From contig DDAL01000022.1 in assembly GCA_002332615.1 (NCBI GenBank), forward strand, positions 52,065-72,837: DNA of 20,773 nt, written 5' to 3'. Under the pieces are notes generated by a model. That model saw only the letters and a list, made by a program, of their open reading frames with translations. It made no database searches and was not told the DNA's origin. This DNA comes from Sphingobacteriaceae bacterium UBA2059. Its GTDB lineage: Bacteria; Bacteroidota; Bacteroidia; Sphingobacteriales; Sphingobacteriaceae. A program made the position numbers and the translations under genes. Positions 1 to 6,819 of this stretch are shown here, in pieces. The number at the start of each line of letters is the position of its first letter. Positions within the stretch are counted from its first letter, which is position 1.

Positions 1-1352
1 TCGATGATGCGCAAACTCGCCTGAAAGTTCCCTGTAAACTCCTGGCTCAGCCAGTTGTCGAAGCCGCCTTCGTGCAATACAGCCACCGGGTTCGTTGATC
101 CCCCCAGGTAGCCCCAGTTACCGTTGGTAAATTTTACCGGTACCAAAGGAGATATATTATGAGCAGATCCGATTCCCTTCAATCCAAAGCTGGAAGAAGT
201 CACCTTCCTGTCCAGATAGCCAACATTAGCGTTTAAGTCAAGACGGTCAAATGCCTTTGTAGTTAAGTTCAGTCGCAAATTTTGTTTGTAGCTATTAAAC
301 CCGTTGCCTACAAGCAAACCCTTTTCATCCATCAGCCCGTAGGAAGCATAATAGTTAACCCCATTTCCTCCACCGGTGAGGCTAATGTTATGGCGTTGCT
401 GAGGTGCGCTCTTTTTATAAATTTCGTTGATCCAGTTTGTATTGGCAAAATTATCAGGATCAGATCCCAACCTGGCAATTTCAATCTGTTCATCCGTATA
501 GCCCGGGTTTCCCCCCGCATTAATTTTAGCTTCATTTGAAAGTTCCATATACTCGGCAGAGCCAAGGAACTCGGGCAAAGCAGTAGGCCTTTGCGTGCCC
601 ACATATCCGCTATAATTAATTGTTGGCTTGCTGTCTTTGCGGCTTCTCTTTGTTGTGATAATAATTACACCATTTGCGCCGCGCACCCCATAAATTGACG
701 CAGATGCCGCATCCTTTAATACCGATATATTTTCTATATCTTCTGGGTTCAGCGAGTTTATATCGCCTGCCGGAAGTCCGTCTATAACAAAAAGCGGATC
801 AGCATCATTCAGCGTACCAACCCCCCGCACCAGTATTTTTGCTCCGTTATGCCCGGGTCGGCCTGTATTTGCCACTACCGTAAGGCCTGGTACCTGTCCT
901 TGCAGCATCGGTCCGACAGATGAATTGGACCTCCCTTTAAAGCTTTCGCTGTTAACAGTTGCAACCGCTCCGGTCAGATTCGCCCTCTTTTGCGTTCCGT
1001 AGCCAACCACCACCACTTCACTCAGTTCAGCATTTGCGCTCTTAAGCTGTATAACCAGGGTTGCGGCTCCTTTAGGATGTACGATTTGAGTTTCGTACCC
1101 TATCATTGAAATCTTGAGCGATTCTCCCTCATTAAGTTTGATACTAAACTGCCCGTTAAGGTCGGTACCGACTGTGCTTTTACTGACGACGGCTGAAATA
1201 GTTGCTCCCGGCAGGGTTTCATTTGTTTTCTGGTCTTTTACAATCCCTCTCACTATCCGGCTCTGGGCCAGAGTTGATACTGGGGAAAGTAGACTACCGC
1301 AGGTAAGCAAGCAAAGCAATGCAAAGCTTGTCAAAGAAGGAATATGTCTCAT
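1..1352 (-). CDS. SusC-type TonB-dependent transporter, N-terminal part (runs off left edge)
   Basis: Outer-membrane TonB-dependent transporter of the SusC/RagA family, which imports oligosaccharides or peptides together with a SusD-type lipoprotein. The frame is open from the ATG at 1352 to the window edge, about 450 residues. A signal peptide (about residues 1-30, ending STLAQ) is followed by a carboxypeptidase-regulatory-like beta domain (about 32-105), the motif EVVVVGYGTQKR (about 112-123), and a plug domain with LQGQVPGL, PLFVIDGLP and the VLKDAASASIYGVRGANGV signature (about 211-229). The start of the beta barrel follows. There is no STN domain, so coupling to a FecR/sigma pair is not indicated. 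The barrel and any susD partner lie outside the window on the left. It is transcribed divergently from the OmpA gene. Family assignment is firm; the substrate cannot be read. Confidence 0.93.
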   Translation of the reverse strand, partial: MRHIPSLTSFALLCLLTCGSLLSPVSTLAQSRIVRGIVKDQKTNETLPGATISAVVSKSTVGTDLNGQFSIKLNEGESLKISMIGYETQIVHPKGAATLVIQLKSANAELSEVVVVGYGTQKRANLTGAVATVNSESFKGRSNSSVGPMLQGQVPGLTVVANTGRPGHNGAKILVRGVGTLNDADPLFVIDGLPAGDINSLNPEDIENISVLKDAASASIYGVRGANGVIIITTKRSRKDSKPTINYSGYVGTQRPTALPEFLGSAEYMELSNEAKINAGGNPGYTDEQIEIARLGSDPDNFANTNWINEIYKKSAPQQRHNISLTGGGNGVNYYASYGLMDEKGLLVGNGFNSYKQNLRLNLTTKAFDRLDLNANVGYLDRKVTSSSFGLKGIGSAHNISPLVPVKFTNGNWGYLGGSTNPVAVLHEGGFDNWLSQEFTGNFQASLRII

Positions 1353-1656
1353 AATATACAGTTGTGTGCTTTAGTATTCTATATGTCTGGCTATCCGGTT
1401 ATTTAGCAGCAAAGATTAAAATTAGGCTGTTATCAATTGTTCCTTTTTGTTTGTTTAAGTTGATGATTTCCTTTCGTAAACTTAAAGTAAAAGTATAAAA
1501 ATAACAATTCAAAACAAAAGAAACCTTTTGATGCAAACCGAAACTAAGAGCCTTCAACACCGATTAACAGATATCACCACGGTTTCGATTAAGCTAAACC
1601 TTTTTAGTTGCCTCATAAGTAAGTTAAAAAAATCATCGCCACTGATATTGTTAATT

Positions 1657-1664
1657 AAACGTTT
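1657..1664. promoter_or_regulatory. Palindrome AAACGTTT, possible operator
   Basis: The site AAACGTTT is a perfect 8-base palindrome in AT-rich flanks. A central CG inside A/T arms resembles LacI-type operators, but no LacI gene is in the window. It could be chance. Confidence 0.2.
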
Positions 1665-1688
1665 CGAAGCGCAATACTAAAGATCTAA

Positions 1689-1708
1689 TGTTAATACAGT
1701 GTTAATAC
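1689..1708. repeat. 9-base direct repeat, 11-base period, upstream of ompA-like gene
   Basis: TGTTAATAC occurs at 1689-1697 and again at 1700-1708. The period of 11 is close to one helical turn, as in tandem regulator half-sites. Which of the two flanking genes it would serve is not known. Confidence 0.35.
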
Positions 1709-1844
1709 GTCCGCCTGAATCGGTTAATTTTCCCATTCCTTTGATAATCAGAAAGAATAAATAACAAGAGAAAGGTAAGTGGCTCAGGTTCCTGCCGGGC
1801 CTGCGCACAAGATGTTGTTACATTTAGCCAAATAAGGCGCAAAC

Positions 1845-1873
1845 TTAAAAGCCTTAATACCGTTAAAGCCTTA
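1845..1873 (+). repeat. Direct repeat TTAAA(A)GCCTTA just before the ompA-like start
   Basis: TTAAAAGCCTTA (1845-1856) is repeated as TTAAAGCCTTA (1863-1873), about 20 bases before the ATG at 1894. The first copy can also pair with TAAGGC near 1833-1838 to form a short stem. It probably lies in the 5' untranslated leader. Any role in mRNA stability or control is a guess. Confidence 0.3.
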
Positions 1874-1893
1874 TATAATTTAACATCTATCTT

Positions 1894-3198
1894 ATGCTTA
1901 AAATTAAATTACTTAAAACAGCAGCAATCCTTGCGGGTATTTTTATATCCGGCCAGGCAGTTGCCCAAGAGGCCATCAAGACTATGCAACAGGACTATGT
2001 GAAGCCTTTTGCACCGGCGAATTCCTACCGAACATGGTCGGTAGGAGCTCATGGAGGCTTAATGTATCTGGGCTCCTTTTTCGGGCAGGATGATTTCAAG
2101 GGAAGAAAGAACGAGCTTGGCTATGGCGCCTATATCAAAAGTCAGATATTACCAGGTTTCGGCCTGCAGGCCGATTTCCTGAGAGGCAAGTTAAGCGCTA
2201 CCCGTCCGGTTGATAAAAAAAATCCCGGCAGCTTTTCTACAGACCTCGACTGGTCGGCGGCACTGAGCGGTAATTTTACCCTTGCCAATATCAACTTTCG
2301 TAACCGTCAAACCTTCTTCCAGCCTTACATGACCCTGGGAGCAGGTGTAGCATCCTACAAGGTATCTACAGAAGGAGGCGAAAAAAGCGATTCAAAAGAA
2401 GAACTCATTATCCCGGTAGGAGCCGGCTTTAAAATCAATGTAGCAAAGGGAGTGAACCTTGATCTGGGTTATAAAGTGAATTTTGTTAATTCCGATAAGA
2501 TCGACGGTGTTACCGGCGGATCGCACGATAAGTTTTCTTATGCGTTTGCAGGTCTTGAGTTTGCGCTGGGCGATAAAACAAAGCCTCAGCTTGCCGCCCA
2601 CAATGCCGTGGCCGATCTTGAGCGCGATTATGTGCAACGTTATGATGATTTAAAGCAACAACTTGAGCAGGAGAGGAACATGCGTGCCGACCTCGAAGCT
2701 AAGTTTAACCGTACACTGGTAGACTCAGACGGCGATGGTGTTATCGACCTTCTTGATAAATGTCCAAATACTCCTCCGGGAGAGAAAGTAGATGGCTCCG
2801 GTTGTCCGCTGCCTAAGCAAAAGGCTCCTGTAAAAATAGTAGTTACAGAGGAAGACAAGCGCGTGGTAAACGAAGCTATCCGCAATCTGGAATTCGACTT
2901 CGGGAAAGCATCTATACGAAGCACCTCATTCCCAAGCTTAAACCGTGTGGCCGAACTACTCATAAATAAGAACTTCAGTCTCAAGCTGGCGGGTCATACC
3001 GATGACGTGGGCAGCGATCAGGCCAATCTAAGACTGTCAAAGAACAGGGCCGAGTCTGTTAAGCAGTACCTGGTTCAAAGAGGGGCCAACCCGTCCAGAA
3101 TAGAAGCTACGGGCTATGGCGAAAGTCAGCCCATTGCATCAAATGCAACCGAGGCAGGAAGACAGCAAAACCGTAGGGTAGAGTTTACACTTTTTTAA
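1894..3198 (+). CDS. OmpA-family outer-membrane protein with TSP3-like calcium repeat
   Basis: Structural outer-membrane protein that anchors the membrane to peptidoglycan. It has 434 residues. The signal peptide covers residues 1-24 (AVA, then Q). An 8-strand-type beta-barrel region (about 45-228) is rich in alternating aromatic residues and ends in FAGLEFALG. A short charged helical linker (about 236-272) follows. One thrombospondin type 3-like calcium motif, DSDGDGVIDLLDKCPNT (277-293), has paired cysteines at 290 and 304. The C-terminal OmpA domain (about 325-434) carries GHTDDVGS and LSKNRAESV, whose D370 and R385 match the diaminopimelate-binding residues of the family. The gene stands alone and is followed by a strong terminator. 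This architecture is common in Bacteroidota. It probably has no functional tie to the sugar loci beside it. Confidence 0.93.
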   Translation: MLKIKLLKTAAILAGIFISGQAVAQEAIKTMQQDYVKPFAPANSYRTWSVGAHGGLMYLGSFFGQDDFKGRKNELGYGAYIKSQILPGFGLQADFLRGKLSATRPVDKKNPGSFSTDLDWSAALSGNFTLANINFRNRQTFFQPYMTLGAGVASYKVSTEGGEKSDSKEELIIPVGAGFKINVAKGVNLDLGYKVNFVNSDKIDGVTGGSHDKFSYAFAGLEFALGDKTKPQLAAHNAVADLERDYVQRYDDLKQQLEQERNMRADLEAKFNRTLVDSDGDGVIDLLDKCPNTPPGEKVDGSGCPLPKQKAPVKIVVTEEDKRVVNEAIRNLEFDFGKASIRSTSFPSLNRVAELLINKNFSLKLAGHTDDVGSDQANLRLSKNRAESVKQYLVQRGANPSRIEATGYGESQPIASNATEAGRQQNRRVEFTLF

Positions 3199-3227
3199 GA
3201 AAACAGTACTATTCCTATCTATCTATC

Positions 3228-3265
3228 AGGGGGCTGATGCGAACTACACATCAGCCCCCTTTTTA
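3228..3265 (+). terminator. Intrinsic terminator of the ompA-like gene
   Basis: An 11-base perfect GC-rich stem, GGGGGCTGATG (3229-3239) with CATCAGCCCCC (3249-3259), plus one outer A-T pair. A loop of 9 bases separates the arms and a run of five T follows on the plus strand. It begins 30 bases after the OmpA stop. On the minus strand the same hairpin follows the malQ stop directly but has no T run, so it could serve malQ only weakly. Confidence 0.88.
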
Positions 3266-4795
3266 TTAACGTCCGCATTGCTCCGCGCAGCCGGCAAGTT
3301 TACGCGCGTGATCGGCGTGCAATTGATCCGGAAGCAGGCGCCATAGCCAGTTTCCATCCGGTCTGGCAGGGTTATTCATTCTTGCCGACGCATTAAGACA
3401 AAGTACGTCCTGTACAGGTATGATAGCCCCATTGGCCCTGCTTGAGTAAGCAAGCTTAATCAATTCGTCGGGTACTCGGGCAGCCGTTAAAAGCCGGCCG
3501 GTGTACTGTTCCAGGTTAGAGCGCTCGCAGGTACCAATGTCGCTAAGGTACCAGCCAAGCGACGTGTTATTATCGTGTGTGCCGGTATAGACAAATGAGT
3601 TTTCAGTATAATTGTGAGGTATGTGCACCGAGCTGTCCATGTCATTGCCAAAGGCAAACTGCAGCACCCGCATTCCCGGAAAGTTAAAACGGTCCCTAAG
3701 CTCATAAACCGCCTCATCAATGTCCCCCAGGTCTTCCGCCACAAAGGGAAGCCGGCCTAAGGCGGCGTAGGCCATATCAAAGAACTTCTCGCCGGGACCC
3801 GGTAGCCAGCGGCCGTTAATCGCAGTTTCCTCCCCACCCGGAACCTCCCAGTAAGATGAGAAGGCCCTGAAATGATCAAAGCGCACCAGATCAAAGAGCT
3901 CCATATTTCGCTCAGTGCGCTTAATCCACCAGCGGTAACCCTGTTGTTCCATCGCATCCCAATTGAACACGGGCATGCCCCACAGCTGTCCCGCGCTGTT
4001 GAAATAGTCAGGAGGCACACCTGCCACGCCGAGCATTGTACCGTCTTCGCTTAAAGCAAACAAAGAAGGATGCGCCCAAACATCGGCCGAGTCAAGCGCT
4101 ACATAGAACGGCATATCGCCAAAAAGCCTTAGGCTGCGTACATTGCAGTAAGCCTTCAGGTCCAGCCATTGTTTGTTTGCAAGGTACTGGCACCAGCGTA
4201 TAAAGTCGAGTTCGGCAGCTCTGCTTAGTTCCAGTTCTTCCAAAACCTGCCTGTTACGCAACCTGTAAGGCTCGGGCCAGTCGGGCCAGCTTTTGCCGTT
4301 AAAACGATCCTTCAGGCACAGATATAAACTGAAGTCCTTTAACCAGTAAGCCTCCCTGTCACAGAATGCCGTATACTCATCCCTCAGCGCACCGCCTGCC
4401 CCGGTCAGGAAATTTTCATAAGCTTTCTTAAGCAGGCGGCCTCTTATCATCGCTGCCGTTTCAAAATCAGCACATGCGCTTACCGGCACCTTTGCGGTAA
4501 GGTCTTCCTGTTGGAGTAAGCCCTCTGTAAGCAGCTCTTCCGGACTTATAAATAAGGTGTTCAGAGCCATACTCGAGGTTGAGCTATAAGGCGAATAAGC
4601 CGAATTCCTTTCTACAGGGTTAAGCGGCAATAACTGCCAGTAAGTTTGGCGCGCTTCCGTTAAAAAGTCGGCAAAGCGCCTGGCTTCCGGACCAAAGTCG
4701 CCCAGGCCGTAGGGCGAGGGGAGCGAGCTTATATGCATCAGGAGTCCGGCAGCACGGGTATTCAAGTCTGCCGTTATTGTATAATCAGCTTTCAT
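3266..4795 (-). CDS. malQ: 4-alpha-glucanotransferase (amylomaltase), GH77
   Basis: Cytoplasmic enzyme that transfers alpha-1,4-glucan segments between maltodextrins and releases glucose, in maltodextrin and glycogen turnover. It has 509 residues, the usual length for the short bacterial (Thermus-like) form, and no signal peptide. N-terminal signatures are LLMHISSLPSPYGLGDFG (19-36) and WQLLPLNP. The three GH77 catalytic carboxylates are visible: nucleophile D307 in VRFDHFRAF, acid/base E354 in VAEDLG, and D408 in YTGTHDNNT. The C-terminal GH77 hallmark ARMNNPARPDGNWLWR is also present. It is the last gene of the leftward run, 54 bases after the receptor gene. An alpha-glucan enzyme at the end of a probable beta-glucan locus is odd; it may be transcribed separately. 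The identification is firm. Confidence 0.96.
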   Translation of the reverse strand: MKADYTITADLNTRAAGLLMHISSLPSPYGLGDFGPEARRFADFLTEARQTYWQLLPLNPVERNSAYSPYSSTSSMALNTLFISPEELLTEGLLQQEDLTAKVPVSACADFETAAMIRGRLLKKAYENFLTGAGGALRDEYTAFCDREAYWLKDFSLYLCLKDRFNGKSWPDWPEPYRLRNRQVLEELELSRAAELDFIRWCQYLANKQWLDLKAYCNVRSLRLFGDMPFYVALDSADVWAHPSLFALSEDGTMLGVAGVPPDYFNSAGQLWGMPVFNWDAMEQQGYRWWIKRTERNMELFDLVRFDHFRAFSSYWEVPGGEETAINGRWLPGPGEKFFDMAYAALGRLPFVAEDLGDIDEAVYELRDRFNFPGMRVLQFAFGNDMDSSVHIPHNYTENSFVYTGTHDNNTSLGWYLSDIGTCERSNLEQYTGRLLTAARVPDELIKLAYSSRANGAIIPVQDVLCLNASARMNNPARPDGNWLWRLLPDQLHADHARKLAGCAEQCGR

Positions 4796-4831
4796 TCACA
4801 GGCAAATAGTTAAGGTAAATATAAATAAACA

Positions 4832-4843
4832 CCCCGGTCGGGG
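4832..4843 (-). terminator. Small GC hairpin between receptor gene and malQ, possible weak terminator
   Basis: CCCC (4832-4835) and GGGG (4840-4843) form a 4-base stem with a 4-base loop. On the minus strand a T-rich stretch (TGTTTATTTATATTT) follows. It sits 7 bases after the receptor stop. The stem is short, so it may only reduce readthrough into malQ. Confidence 0.25.
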
Positions 4844-4849
4844 CAATAC

Positions 4850-6742
4850 TTACTTTAAAAGGACCAGCTTACTCCAGCCCTTTTCACCCGCATTTTTTAA
4901 ATCTTTTTTACGGCTTTCCATTACCTTTTTAAACTTATCGCTATACGCCCAGCAGGTACTCTGTCTTATGTTAAGCAGTTCCGACAGTTTATGCGACGAG
5001 ATCTTTCCATTAGACGAGTATACCAGAAACAGCAGATACAGCGCTTTATTTATCGGAATCCTCGAATTATGAAAAATAGTATTCGTAGTAACCGATTCTT
5101 CGTAATTGCACTTGCTGCATCTGCGGCTGTAGAGCTGATGGCCGTTAAAGTAATGCGTATTGCCACATTTAATGCACTCGTATCCCTTGCTCCATTTCAA
5201 GTCCGAAAGAAACTTATAACAAGCTTCCTCGTCCGGATAGATCTTGCTGAACTCGTCAAAGCTTACCTCTGCACTCAATACCCTGGCCCTGCTCACCTTT
5301 TCAATGTCCGACTGCAGTTCTATATTATCCTGTGCCAGTAAGGCATTAACACGTGCTATCTCATCCGCCTGCTCTTTAAGCAAAGCATTAACCTCAAGCA
5401 AATCTTCATTCTGCTGCTCAATAATGGCCGATTTTTCCCGAACTTCCCTGGTCCTTAGCATCACCTGCGTTTCCAGCTCCTTGTTTATATTGTCTTTAAG
5501 GCGCTCATTTTCTTTCATCTGCAGGAGTATCCTGCGCTGGGCCGTATCGCGTTTCTTTTTAAGCAGGCGCACCCTGTCGCCAATGGCAAAAGATAGTAGT
5601 ATCATTTCCAGTATAAAGCAAATGCTCAGGCTGTAATAGCTAAGGGCTCCAATGTTTATCTTTCCGTCTGTTAGTACAATCAGCAGCTTAATCATAAAAC
5701 CCAGGAACAGAAAACCGTATCCCAATACGAAAAAACGTGCCGGTCTGTAACCCTGGCGCCGTATGTAAACCCCGCTGCAAAAGGCGATAGATAAAGGAAT
5801 AAAGGCAATAAGCTTGTAATTGAAAAGCGTTTTGTCAAAGACAAAAGCCAGCAAAAAACATACAGATCCGCCAATCAGTACGGCATCAATAAACCTGTTA
5901 AGGCGCGGAGCCTTAGCCCGCAGGTACAAAAGTTCCTTTGTAAATAGGAGCGAGAAAAGGCTCACCGAGTATAAGGCCACCCCAAAGGCATACTGATTCC
6001 ATTCTACATGCCCTGGCCACAGGTACTGGTAGGCAATTCCGTCTGATGATAGCTCATAGAATGCAATACTTAAAATATACAGTACATAATACAGGTATTG
6101 TTTCTGATTGACAGCGATAAACATAAGCAGGTTATACAAGCTGAAAATCAAGATCATGCCATAAAACACACCAAACATGATGTACTCATACAAAGCATAC
6201 TCAATAAACCAGTTAACCGAGCGCAGTACCACAATCAAATCGGCCGACTGGCGCGACTTGATCTTAAAATAGACCACTCCATCTGCCGGTTGCAGCCTGG
6301 AAAGCAAAAACTCAAAGTTTTTATGTTTAATCGTTCTCTGGTTAAAGGGAAGATCATCGCCAAGCACCTTTTTTGTATAACCGCCTTTTACAGGTATATA
6401 AGCTGTTATATTGTCAATGGTCTGGTCAAACATTTCCAAAAGGAAATCCTTTTCAAGCGTATCCGCATAGTGCAGGTTAATCCTGAACCAGTAAGAAGAG
6501 TTTATTCGTTTGGTTTGCGGCGTGCTGGTCCGGCTAGGTTTAAACAGCCTGGCTATTGATGGCTGTTGAACCTGGTCAAAGCTCAGCTTGTCCGTAGGGT
6601 CCTCAAAGTATTCAATTTCATTATAGGAAAATATGTGCTGGTCTATAGAGTCGGTCACCCTAACCACCGACTGTCCCAAAGCTCCGGAGCCCCACAAGGT
6701 CAGCAGTGTAAAAAGCAGTAACAACCTGTTTGAAAAACTCAC
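4850..6742 (-). CDS. 7TM-DISM receptor fused to IS1595-type transposase zinc ribbon and HTH
   Basis: Probable membrane sensor with a DNA-binding cytoplasmic tail. I chose the GTG at 6742 (630 residues): it starts a normal signal peptide (1-24, ending GALGQ) and leaves the hairpin at 6752-6783 outside the gene. An in-frame ATG at 6808 would add 22 residues, including two aspartates, before the signal. In order (approximate): periplasmic 7TMR-DISMED2-like beta domain 25-160; seven hydrophobic helices 183-388; a long coiled coil 393-488; a segment FSKIYPDEEACYKFLSDLKW typical of the N-terminus of IS1595 transposases; a zinc ribbon with C523, C526, C542 and C545; and an HTH-like region 554-608 (NTIFHNSRIPINKAL, then LLNIRQSTCWAYSDKFKKVM). 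The protein stops there: no DDE nuclease domain follows. The domains match known families; the role as a membrane-tethered regulator of the GH30 locus is my inference. Confidence 0.85.
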   Translation of the reverse strand: MSFSNRLLLLFTLLTLWGSGALGQSVVRVTDSIDQHIFSYNEIEYFEDPTDKLSFDQVQQPSIARLFKPSRTSTPQTKRINSSYWFRINLHYADTLEKDFLLEMFDQTIDNITAYIPVKGGYTKKVLGDDLPFNQRTIKHKNFEFLLSRLQPADGVVYFKIKSRQSADLIVVLRSVNWFIEYALYEYIMFGVFYGMILIFSLYNLLMFIAVNQKQYLYYVLYILSIAFYELSSDGIAYQYLWPGHVEWNQYAFGVALYSVSLFSLLFTKELLYLRAKAPRLNRFIDAVLIGGSVCFLLAFVFDKTLFNYKLIAFIPLSIAFCSGVYIRRQGYRPARFFVLGYGFLFLGFMIKLLIVLTDGKINIGALSYYSLSICFILEMILLSFAIGDRVRLLKKKRDTAQRRILLQMKENERLKDNINKELETQVMLRTREVREKSAIIEQQNEDLLEVNALLKEQADEIARVNALLAQDNIELQSDIEKVSRARVLSAEVSFDEFSKIYPDEEACYKFLSDLKWSKGYECIKCGNTHYFNGHQLYSRRCSKCNYEESVTTNTIFHNSRIPINKALYLLFLVYSSNGKISSHKLSELLNIRQSTCWAYSDKFKKVMESRKKDLKNAGEKGWSKLVLLK

Positions 6743-6751
6743 TTTACAAAT

Positions 6752-6783
6752 ATAAGCCCGGTTTAGCAAAAAACCGGGCTTAT
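6752..6783 (-). other. Perfect 13-base hairpin between GH30 gene and receptor gene
   Basis: ATAAGCCCGGTTT (6752-6764) pairs perfectly with AAACCGGGCTTAT (6771-6783) around a 6-base loop. On the minus strand it begins 36 bases after the GH30 stop and ends 9 bases before the GTG start of the receptor gene. No T run follows it, so it is not a classic terminator. It may act as an mRNA-end or processing hairpin that lowers expression of the downstream genes. Confidence 0.6.
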
Positions 6784-6819
6784 CATCTGGCAATTTGGAC
6801 CAGCTCATTTAGTTGGAAA

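Larger units (their letters stand above)
1353..1893. promoter_or_regulatory. Divergent intergenic region between susC-like gene and ompA-like gene
   Basis: These 541 bases are AT-rich and gene-free. They must hold the promoters of the leftward susC gene and the rightward OmpA gene. I found no full TAnnTTTG promoter match; TACATTTA near 1829-1836 is one base off for the OmpA gene. The region does contain a 9-base direct repeat, a palindrome and a repeat just upstream of the OmpA start, each listed separately. Confidence 0.5.

Noticed and set aside
2640..2984. Minus-strand open frame of 114 codons inside the ompA-like gene
   Set aside because: It is antisense to the OmpA domain, and its low-complexity Ser-rich product is a reading shadow.
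4850..5370. Possibility that the IS1595-like end of the receptor is an inserted or decayed transposon
   Set aside because: The frame is continuous from the coiled coil into the zinc ribbon, there is no DDE domain, and I saw no terminal inverted repeats or target duplication around it. A fused domain fits better than an insertion.
6740..6760. TATATTTG just before the GTG at 6742 as a promoter for the receptor gene
   Set aside because: It matches TAnnTTTG, but transcription would start at or inside the start codon, and the nearest TTG upstream is only 12 bases away. It is more likely chance inside the hairpin flank.
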